Shown in pieces: positions 6,565 to 11,267 of a DNA stretch of 11,267 nt (the first letter of the stretch is position 1; every line of letters starts with the position of its first letter). The notes under the pieces were generated by a model. It saw only the letters and a program-made list of their open reading frames with translations, was not told the origin of the DNA and did not search any database. This DNA comes from Spirochaetia bacterium (GTDB lineage Bacteria; Spirochaetota; Spirochaetia; DTKZ01). A program made the position numbers and the translations under genes. Location: positions 1 through 11,267 of the forward strand of contig JAISXE010000206.1 of assembly GCA_031270615.1 (NCBI GenBank), read 5' to 3'.

Positions 6565-6859
6565 ACTTTTACTCCTTAAATCTGTATATTTTTTTATTTT
6601 CAACCACTGACCACACGGACGGGACGGACAAAAAACAAAAGAGTTGTTTAGAAACCGAGGTTTCTAAACAACTTTCCCCTGAAAATACTGGAAAACCACG
6701 GGAAAAAACAAAAAACCCTTTTCCCTGCGGTGAATTTTTCTTTTTTTCAATCCGTTTTTTCTTCAATCCCTGTGGTCTGTCTTATGTCCGCGTCCTCCGT
6801 GGTTTTTCGCCTTTTCTAACCCCGCGCCATATCCCCCATTGCAATCGTGCCGGACGGTC
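6565..6859. other. AT-rich spacer between the SDR and alcohol dehydrogenase genes, no gene seen
   Basis: These 295 bases carry A/T runs, one perfect hairpin (listed separately) and degenerate copies of a CCACGGA-type motif. TCCGTGGTTTTT at about 6792-6803 also occurs at about 4894-4905 beside the epimerase gene, and CACACGGACGGGACGGAC appears near 6612. No open frame here has a ribosome binding site and recognisable protein sequence. The SDR ribosome binding site (AAGGAG) occupies the last bases. Confidence 0.6.
6625..6673 (-). terminator. Perfect 15-bp hairpin with T-rich tail after the alcohol dehydrogenase gene
   Basis: Arms 6642-6656 and 6659-6673 (AGTTGTTTAGAAACC and its exact complement) are separated by two bases. 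On the minus strand the stem is followed by TCTTTTGTTTTTTG. This fits an intrinsic terminator or attenuator for the transketolase-regulator-dehydrogenase transcript, though the stem is AT-rich and lies about 190 bases after the stop codon. The left arm recurs at 4708-4723, so the hairpin may be a mobile repeat that also happens to work as a terminator. Confidence 0.5.
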
Positions 6860-8134
6860 TTAAGCCGGGATGTTTTTGATGAGGGCGATGTTGCCGTCCC
6901 GCGCCGCGGCGAGGATGGGTCCCATGTACTCGTCAACCGTCTCCGCCGTGAGGGGGACAGGCATATTCTCCAGCTTCATTTTAAGCTGCGGGTCTTTGGC
7001 GGCCGCAAGGGCCTGGTCGATATGCTTCTGCGTGAAACCTTTTACCTCGGAGAGCCTGGTCGGGAAGCTAATCTTCTTCGCGAAGGCAAACATCCCCTCG
7101 GCAAAAGCGTCGCCGAGTTTGCGGCCGCTTAAGGCCCCGGGGTCGCCCGAAAAACAGCCGGCCTCTTTGTAGATGCCCGCGATGAGCCTGAGGGGTTTCT
7201 CGATTGCCGGGGAGAAGAACACCGTGTAGTAGGGGTTCATCAGCGCGCAGGCCCGGCCGTGGGTCAGGATGTCAACGAGGGAGAAGCTCGTAAGATGCGG
7301 GCCGTTGGTGCCGCCGACCATGATCGCGTAACCGCCCAGGTCCGTGGCGAGGCACAGGGCTTCGCGGGCCTTCGCGTCCTTGGGGTTTTCCAGGGCCTTG
7401 GGCAGATATTCGAGAATGAGTTTGATGCCCACTTTGGCGATTTCTTCCATTTTGCCGTAGCCGTCTTTTCCCACAAGGCCGAAAATGACCTCCTGGATGT
7501 GGGCGATGCCGTCCAAAGCCCCGTCGGAAGTAAGGCTGATGGGCGCGGAATAGGAAACCTCGTAGTCAAACACGGGATGGGTCGGCACGATGGCGGGATC
7601 GACAATCAGTTTTTTCTGGTTGGTTTTGTAGTCCGTTATGTTGGAATACTTGGTGAGGTGCGCCCCCGTGGATGCCGCAGTCTGGATGGCCATGTGGGGA
7701 TGCAGTTTCTTGCCCTGCTTTTTCAGGCCCTCGGTGACGAGGTTCGTGCCGAAATACTGGTCCACGCTGCCGCCCAGGGTCCGCAGGACTTCCGCGGCCT
7801 TGGCCGCGTCAATGGTGCTGCCGCCGCCGAAACTGATTACCATTTCGGCGTTTGAGGCCGCAAGCTCGTCGGCGATGCGCTGCAAATCTTCCTTGGGCGC
7901 GTTGGCCGCAGCGCCGACAATGACGCTGATGTCCGTGACGCCGGCCTGGGCCAGATTCGTCTTGATGCGCGCCACATAGGCGTCCACGCCGGGATACTCG
8001 GTGTAGATCAGGGCGGCCTTCTTCGTGATGCCGGCGACAACGGGCCCTATCTTGTCCAGGACGCCGTTCCCCTGCAAGTAGGAGTTGCCTTTCCAGTCTG
8101 CCAAAAGTTTTCGTGCTGTGTCAAAATCACTCAT
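6860..8134 (-). CDS. Iron-containing (group III) alcohol dehydrogenase
   Basis: A 424-residue cytoplasmic enzyme of normal family length. The N-terminal domain has the NAD(P)-binding GGGSTID motif (103-109). The metal site is visible in the C-terminal domain: D208 and H212 (LDGIAH), H280 (NGPH) and H292 (THG). The H280-H292 spacing is two residues shorter than in FucO-type enzymes, which places it in a separate subfamily with a GPHLTSFSLVD-THGRACA-MNPYYTVFF signature. These enzymes interconvert aldehydes or ketones with alcohols, often short hydroxyaldehydes and diols. Next to transketolase, reduction of a C2-C3 aldehyde to re-oxidise NADH, or polyol oxidation, is plausible but inferred. ATG 8132-8134 is chosen because GGAGGAAAACAA precedes it directly; the ATG seven codons upstream lies ahead of that ribosome binding site. 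It follows the regulator gene by 48 bases. Confidence 0.93.
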   Translation of the reverse strand: MSDFDTARKLLADWKGNSYLQGNGVLDKIGPVVAGITKKAALIYTEYPGVDAYVARIKTNLAQAGVTDISVIVGAAANAPKEDLQRIADELAASNAEMVISFGGGSTIDAAKAAEVLRTLGGSVDQYFGTNLVTEGLKKQGKKLHPHMAIQTAASTGAHLTKYSNITDYKTNQKKLIVDPAIVPTHPVFDYEVSYSAPISLTSDGALDGIAHIQEVIFGLVGKDGYGKMEEIAKVGIKLILEYLPKALENPKDAKAREALCLATDLGGYAIMVGGTNGPHLTSFSLVDILTHGRACALMNPYYTVFFSPAIEKPLRLIAGIYKEAGCFSGDPGALSGRKLGDAFAEGMFAFAKKISFPTRLSEVKGFTQKHIDQALAAAKDPQLKMKLENMPVPLTAETVDEYMGPILAAARDGNIALIKNIPA

Positions 8135-8182
8135 TTGTTTTCCTCCAAAAAACATATTTATAATATTTTTTCTTTTTGTTTT
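8135..8182 (-). promoter_or_regulatory. Short AT-rich gap with the ribosome binding site for the alcohol dehydrogenase
   Basis: The minus strand reads an A-rich tract, then TATTATAAATATG, then a strong GGAGGAAAA ribosome binding site that fixes the ADH start at 8134. TATTATAAA could be a -10 element for an internal promoter, but I find no convincing -35 box within the end of the regulator gene, so only the ribosome binding site is well supported. Confidence 0.45.
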
Positions 8183-8869
8183 TCACTGTCCCCGGCAACT
8201 CCTGGTTTTGTCCGCGCCGGAAAGCTCCAGGCGCAGCGCGCCGTCGCGCGAGGAAACGATATGCGAAGCCATGACCTTTTCCGCCTTGTCCGCGTCCTTT
8301 GCCAGAAGCGCGTCCAGGAGGGCGATATGTTCATGGTTGGTGGCGCGCATGCGGTCGGGGATTTTTCCCGCCAGGATGCGCATCCTCAGGTTCTGGTCCA
8401 TTATGGCGGCGTAGATCTGCTGCAAATAGCCGTTTCCCGAACACGCGACGATATAGCTGTGAAGCTCCCTGTCCTGCCGGAACCATTCCGCGTAGGGACA
8501 GTCGCCCATCGCGCGGTGGGTAAAAAAATCGCGGAAATTCCCCAGAACCTCGCTGTCCAGATCGCGGCAGGCGATCTTCACTACCTGCGGTTCAATGATG
8601 AGCCTGAGCTGGTAGATCTCGTAAATGTCCTTGAGGCAGATCTGCGACACGAAGGTTCCCTGCCGGGGGAAAATATCGACAAGCCTTTCCCTTTGCAGGC
8701 GCAAAAGGGCCTCCCGGATCGGCGTCCGCGAGGTTCCGAATTTTTCCACCAGAACGTCTTCGCAGATAACGGATCCGGGCGCCATTTCGCAGTTTACGAT
8801 GTCTTCCTTGATGATGTTGTATACTTTTTCCTGAAGGGGCGCCGCAGCCCCCCTGTCGTCCAGTTGCAT
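8183..8869 (-). CDS. GntR-family transcriptional regulator, FCD (FadR-type) subfamily
   Basis: A 228-residue DNA-binding regulator. Residues 10-75 are the winged helix-turn-helix: PLQEKVYNII, then CEDVLVEKFGTSRTPIREAL (the recognition region) and the wing RQGTFVS. Residues about 82-210 are the helical FCD ligand-binding domain with YQLRLIIEP. Its likely metal or ligand residues are D133 and H137 (DRELH), H181 and H203 (SHI), the usual Asp-His-His-His set. FCD regulators usually bind sugar acids, organic acids or fatty acyl effectors and repress their own pathway. The gene starts 4 bases after the transketolase C stop codon without a clear ribosome binding site, so translation is probably coupled. 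The palindrome at 10680-10689 in front of the operon is a natural candidate operator. The effector is unknown; a sugar-derived acid or pathway intermediate is a guess from context. Confidence 0.93.
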   Translation of the reverse strand: MQLDDRGAAAPLQEKVYNIIKEDIVNCEMAPGSVICEDVLVEKFGTSRTPIREALLRLQRERLVDIFPRQGTFVSQICLKDIYEIYQLRLIIEPQVVKIACRDLDSEVLGNFRDFFTHRAMGDCPYAEWFRQDRELHSYIVACSGNGYLQQIYAAIMDQNLRMRILAGKIPDRMRATNHEHIALLDALLAKDADKAEKVMASHIVSSRDGALRLELSGADKTRSCRGQ

Positions 8870-8873
8870 GGCG

Positions 8874-9818
8874 CTATTTTACTATTTTTTTGGCCTTTTC
8901 GACAATGTTCCCGGCGGTCAAACCGTATTTCGTCAAAAGGCTTTCATAGTCCCCCGTTTCGGTGAAAGTGTTCTCCACGCCGACAAAGGCCACGGGAGCC
9001 GGTTTGTTCGCGGCCAGGACTTCCGCGACCGCGCTGCCAAGGCCGCCGGTAATAGAATGCTCTTCCGCGACGACGATGCCTTTGGTTTCGGACGCGCATT
9101 TGACGATGAGGTCCCTGTCGATGGGTTTTATCGTGTGGATGTTGACGACTCTGGCGCTGGTTCCCTGCGAGGCAAGGGTGTCCGCCGCGGCCAAAGCCAG
9201 GTGCACCATAAGGCCGGTGGCAATCAGGGTGACATCTTTCCCGTCCCGCAGGACGACGCCCTTGCCAAGCTCGAATTTGTTTTTTTCGTAGTCGCTGGTC
9301 AGGGGAAGCTCGTTGCGGTGCATGCGCAGGTAAACAGGCCCTTCGTGGCGGAAGGCCGCCTCGGTTGCCAGGGCCGCTTCCGGCCCGTCCGAGGGGGAAA
9401 GGACCAGGAAATTCGGCATGGCCCGGAAAAAGTTGATGTCCATTGTGGCGTGGTGGCTCGCGCCGTCAAAGGAGTCCGAAAGGCCGCAATACGCCCCGAC
9501 GACCTTCACATTCAGATTGGTATAGGCGATGAGGCTGCGGATGGGGTCCGCGCAGCGCAGCACGGCAAAGCAGGCGAAGGTATTGATGAAAGGCACGAGG
9601 CCCGTCGTTGACAAGCCCGCGGCCATTGCGGCCATGTTCATTTCCGCGATGCCCACGTTGTAAAACCTGTCGGGGAAGGCTTCCGCGAACACGCAGGAGC
9701 GCGTTGATCCCGAAACATCGGCGTCCAAAACCACAAGGTTCGTATGTTTTTTGCCCAGTTCCACAAGGGTTTCCCCGTACATCTGGCGCATGGCTTTTCC
9801 TGTTACTGATCCTGCCAT
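8874..9818 (-). CDS. Transketolase, C-terminal (pyrimidine-binding plus C-terminal domain) subunit
   Basis: A 314-residue protein equal to the second half of a transketolase. Residues 1-170 form the pyrimidine domain. The catalytic glutamate that activates thiamine diphosphate is E59 in NVGIAE. F82, with C83, lies in the ring-contacting FACFAVLR region. H122 and H123 in SHHATMD are substrate-side histidines. Residues about 185-314 form the C-terminal domain with VVNIHTIKPID and a lysine-rich end. With the N subunit it makes the heterotetrameric enzyme that transfers a C2 ketol unit between sugars. The start ATG overlaps the stop of the N subunit by one base (TAATG), behind a strong GGAGGAAAA, which supports equal expression of the halves. 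Split transketolases are common in clostridia, spirochaetes and archaea, and dedicated versions serve special pathways such as apulose-4-phosphate or sulfosugar cleavage; which applies here cannot be told. Confidence 0.95.
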   Translation of the reverse strand: MAGSVTGKAMRQMYGETLVELGKKHTNLVVLDADVSGSTRSCVFAEAFPDRFYNVGIAEMNMAAMAAGLSTTGLVPFINTFACFAVLRCADPIRSLIAYTNLNVKVVGAYCGLSDSFDGASHHATMDINFFRAMPNFLVLSPSDGPEAALATEAAFRHEGPVYLRMHRNELPLTSDYEKNKFELGKGVVLRDGKDVTLIATGLMVHLALAAADTLASQGTSARVVNIHTIKPIDRDLIVKCASETKGIVVAEEHSITGGLGSAVAEVLAANKPAPVAFVGVENTFTETGDYESLLTKYGLTAGNIVEKAKKIVK

Positions 9819-10651
9819 TATTTTCCTCCTGCCAGTTCCGCCTTGGCGGCTTTGTAATCGTCAGGGCCAATGGCCTTACCGTGCCATCCGTTTTTGCCTT
9901 CCATGAAGGACACGCCCTTGCCTTTCACGGTTTTCGCGATAATGATGACGGGACTGCCTTTTATGGTTTTCGCCGTGTCGATGGCCTCGGAGATCGCCCC
10001 CACGTCATGGCCGTCAACCTCGATGGTTTTCCACCCGAAGGCCTCCCACTTCGCTTTGACATCGCCCAGGGGCATGATCTGGTCAACCGTGCCGTCAAGC
10101 TGCACCCCGTTGTAATCGAGGATCCCGATAAGGTTGTCCAGCCTGAACTTGCTGGCGGACATTGCCGCCTCCCAGATAACGCCTTCCTGGATTTCCCCGT
10201 CTCCCATGAGGACGTAGGTGTAAAAATCCTTTTTTTGCGCCTTCGCGCCCAGGGCCATGCCCGCGCCCGCGCCCAGCCCCAGGCCCAAAGGGCCTGTGGA
10301 AAGCTCCACCCCCGGAGTGTCCTTCGCGCAGGGGTGCCCCTGCAAGTGGCAGCCGAACTGCCGCAGGCGCTGCAAATCCTCCGCGGGGAAATAACCTTTT
10401 TCCGCAAGGTTGATGTAGAGCATGGGCGCCCCGTGTCCCTTGCCCAGGATGAAGCGGTCCCTGTCTTCCCACTTGGGGTTTTTGGGATCGATTTTCATTT
10501 TTTCAAAATACAGGGTGGTAATGATTTCCGTCGCGGACAGCGACCCTCCCGGATGCCCGGACTGGGCCTTGTACAGAATGTCTATAAGCGTGTTCCTGAA
10601 CCGGGCACACAGGCCCCGCAGCTGCGCCTTGCGATCTTCTTTCAGCGGCAT
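9818..10651 (-). CDS. Transketolase, N-terminal (thiamine diphosphate-binding) subunit
   Basis: A 277-residue protein equal to the first half of a transketolase. Visible motifs are SGHPGGSLSA (31-40), LGKGHGAP (69-76), GCHLQGHP (100-107), the glycine-rich STGPLGLGLGAGAGMALG (118-135) and the thiamine diphosphate/magnesium motif GDGE (150-153) followed by LDYNG (178-182). The C-terminal part has TVKGKGVSFME and WHGK. The ATG at 10649-10651 is chosen because GGAGGAGTT precedes it immediately; longer in-frame starts upstream fall into repeat DNA and look non-coding. It is the first gene of the right-hand transcription unit, behind a promoter and palindrome. A cell normally keeps a housekeeping transketolase elsewhere, so a copy inside a GntR-regulated cluster with dehydrogenases and an epimerase is more likely catabolic. 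Confidence 0.95.
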   Translation of the reverse strand: MPLKEDRKAQLRGLCARFRNTLIDILYKAQSGHPGGSLSATEIITTLYFEKMKIDPKNPKWEDRDRFILGKGHGAPMLYINLAEKGYFPAEDLQRLRQFGCHLQGHPCAKDTPGVELSTGPLGLGLGAGAGMALGAKAQKKDFYTYVLMGDGEIQEGVIWEAAMSASKFRLDNLIGILDYNGVQLDGTVDQIMPLGDVKAKWEAFGWKTIEVDGHDVGAISEAIDTAKTIKGSPVIIIAKTVKGKGVSFMEGKNGWHGKAIGPDDYKAAKAELAGGK

Positions 10652-10679
10652 AACTCCTCCTTTTAAAAAATAGTAAAAC

Positions 10680-10689
10680 TGATATATCA
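10680..10689. promoter_or_regulatory. Perfect palindrome TGATATATCA at the transketolase promoter, likely operator
   Basis: The 10-bp palindrome touches the -10 box and covers the predicted transcription start, the classic position for a repressor site. FCD-type GntR regulators bind short AT-rich palindromes of this size, and such a regulator is encoded two genes downstream. I found no second copy of the palindrome elsewhere in the window. Confidence 0.5.
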
Positions 10690-10717
10690 CTATGCCCCAA
10701 GCGAAGAGAATTGTCAA
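10689..10717 (-). promoter_or_regulatory. Sigma-70-type promoter for the transketolase operon
   Basis: On the minus strand, TTGACA (10712-10717) is followed after exactly 17 bases by CATAGT (10689-10694). The start would fall near 10682, giving a leader of about 30 bases before the transketolase N start. The -10 is a modest match; the perfect -35 and the position support the call. Confidence 0.6.
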
Positions 10718-10719
10718 GG

Positions 10720-10760
10720 AGGCAAAGTTTGCCGGGGCCTTGCCCCGGCAAACTTTGCCT
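10720..10760. repeat. Perfect 19-bp-stem hairpin immediately upstream of the promoter
   Basis: Arms 10720-10738 and 10742-10760 are exact complements (AGGCAAAGTTTGCCGGGGC) around the 3-base loop CTT. Neither strand has a T-tract after the stem, so a normal intrinsic terminator is not supported. It ends 2 bases from the -35 box, so it could insulate the operon from upstream transcription or be a repetitive element. Confidence 0.7.
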
Positions 10761-10761
10761 G

Positions 10762-11146
10762 CGGAAATTGCGGGGGGAAATCGCGTGATAGCCCCCAGGG
10801 TTCTACCGGCTATACAGCATCTTGCCTGAATGCAGGGCGATTGCCTGCAATCGCAGGTTCGGTTTATTGGCCTCCCGCGATTTCCCTGGTTGCCGCAATG
10901 GGGCGAAGCCCCGCAAAACCGCGCAATTTCCGTGATTGCAGGGCAATTTTTGCCCGGCAAAAACTGCCCCCGGAAATTGCGGGGCAATCGCGTGACAGTC
11001 CACAGTGTTCTACCGGCTATACAACTTCATGCCTGAATGCAGGGCGATTGCCTGCAATCGCAGGTTCGGTTTGTTGGCCTCCCGCGATTTCCCTGGTTGC
11101 CGCAATGGGGCGAAGACCCGCAAAACCGCGCAATTTCCGTGATTGC
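10762..11146. repeat. Tandem duplication, 207-bp period, two ~177-bp units plus linker
   Basis: Unit 1 (10762-10939) and unit 2 (10971-11146) both begin CGGAAATTGCGGGG, contain TTCTACCGGCTATACA and GCGATTGCCTGCAATCGC (a perfect 8-bp hairpin, at 10837 and 11044) and end GCGCAATTTCCGTGATTGC. Matching landmarks are 207 bases apart. Most differences cluster near the first 60 bases. Unit 1 has a perfect GGGGC-GAA-GCCCC hairpin (10900-10912), broken by one base in unit 2. Open frames cross both units on both strands, but their translations are repeat-derived and have no ribosome binding sites, so I see no gene here. Confidence 0.85.
10941..10969. repeat. Near-perfect hairpin linking the two tandem units
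   Basis: GGGCAATTTTTGCC (10941-10954) and GGCAAAAACTGCCC (10956-10969) are inverted copies with one mismatch in 14. It fills the linker between the two 177-bp units. In general design (GC clamp plus A/T run) it resembles the hairpins inside the 4725-4884 element, although the sequence is different. Confidence 0.6.
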
Positions 11147-11163
11147 CGTGCCGGGGGCTGGTC

Positions 11164-11186
11164 GCGATTTTGCAAGGCAAAATCGC
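11164..11186. repeat. Perfect 10-bp inverted repeat GCGATTTTGC
   Basis: Arms 11164-11173 and 11177-11186 surround AAG. A further CGCGATTTTGCA occurs at about 11212-11222, at the start of the dispersed repeat, so the arm sequence is itself part of a repeat family. No gene is seen around it. Confidence 0.6.
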
Positions 11187-11215
11187 TGCTCGCCCATGCA
11201 TCCCGGACAGTCGCG

Positions 11216-11265
11216 ATTTTGCATGCCCCGGCAACCGCACGCGAAAGCGTGTCTGTGATAACAAG
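11216..11265. repeat. Dispersed ~50-bp repeat, copy 2 (may continue past the edge)
   Basis: Same orientation and nearly same sequence as 4465-4515, sharing ATTTTGCATGCC, CGGCAACCGCACGC and AGCGTGTCTGTGATAACAA. It ends two bases before the window boundary, so its real extent is unknown. With copy 1 it brackets the whole transketolase-to-epimerase module in direct orientation. Confidence 0.8.
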
Positions 11266-11267
11266 GG

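Noticed and set aside
6575..6603. Promoter TTGAAA-17-TTTAAG for the SDR gene
   Set aside because: The putative -10 overlaps the AAGGAG ribosome binding site, so a transcript starting there would lack it. An alternative TATACA has no decent -35. A promoter may exist but I cannot place it.
8135..8155. Seven-codon upstream start (MFFGGKQ) for the alcohol dehydrogenase
   Set aside because: Those codons are the ribosome binding site of the ATG at 8134.
4925..10651. Assignment to the apiose or sulfo-transketolase pathway
   Set aside because: No kinase is present for the former, and no RpiB-like isomerase or sulfosugar enzyme for the latter. The shared split transketolase is not enough.
10652..10987. 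N-terminal extension of the transketolase N subunit by 112 residues
   Set aside because: The extension translates repeat DNA and the promoter region. The ATG at 10651 has an adjacent GGAGGAGTT and starts where transketolases normally start.
10803..11264. Several 60-85 residue frames on both strands in the right-end repeats
   Set aside because: They are the same peptide repeated because the DNA is a tandem duplication. They lack good ribosome binding sites and resemble no protein I know.
10720..11267. CRISPR array or integron cassette array
   Set aside because: There are only two long units with a 207-bp period, no uniform short repeats with unique spacers, and no cas or integrase gene.

Overview
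The window reads as accessory metabolic DNA from an anaerobic, probably fermentative bacterium. A Treponema-like spirochaete is my best guess. It rests on the style of the TRAP binding-protein signal peptide (ending in FSGGEQES) and on spacers packed with hairpin repeats, so it is an inference and not a phylogenetic result. Every gene I can support lies on the minus strand, so transcription runs from high to low coordinates. I see no rRNA, tRNA, CRISPR array, transposase, phage gene or defence gene.

Right-hand module (about 4.9-10.7 kb, visibly GC-rich). A promoter near 10.7 kb, with a perfect 10-bp palindrome at its predicted start point, leads into a two-subunit transketolase (N half 9818-10651, C half 8874-9818). 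A GntR/FCD-type regulator (8183-8869) and an iron-containing alcohol dehydrogenase (6860-8134) follow. A perfect 15-bp hairpin followed by a T-tract (6642-6673) may end or attenuate that transcript. Beyond it are a short-chain dehydrogenase (5743-6564) and a TIM-barrel enzyme with the metal ligands of the tagatose/psicose 3-epimerase family (4925-5737). Together these look like a regulated pathway for a sugar, ketose or polyol: oxidation and epimerisation or isomerisation give a ketose, transketolase cleaves or transfers a C2 unit, and the iron alcohol dehydrogenase handles a short aldehyde or alcohol. No sugar kinase lies in the window.

Left-hand module (1-4.4 kb, visibly more AT-rich). A strong sigma-70-like promoter (4343-4371) leads into a complete TRAP transporter (dctP, dctQ, dctM). 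A metal-dependent amidohydrolase of the dihydroorotase-like/deacetylase type follows, then a decayed fragment of a second dctM, then the first 31 codons of a probable beta-propeller protein that runs off the left edge. TRAP systems carry carboxylates, so this module probably imports an organic or sugar acid (possibly acylated) and processes it.

Spacers. The 620-bp gap between the modules (4305-4924) and the 616-bp right end (10652-11267) hold no convincing gene, but they are built from repeats. These include a 160-bp element with 15-bp terminal inverted repeats and two perfect internal hairpins, a 207-bp-period tandem duplication, several hairpins with short GAA or GAAA loops, and a roughly 50-bp sequence present in direct orientation in both spacers, so that it brackets the right-hand module.
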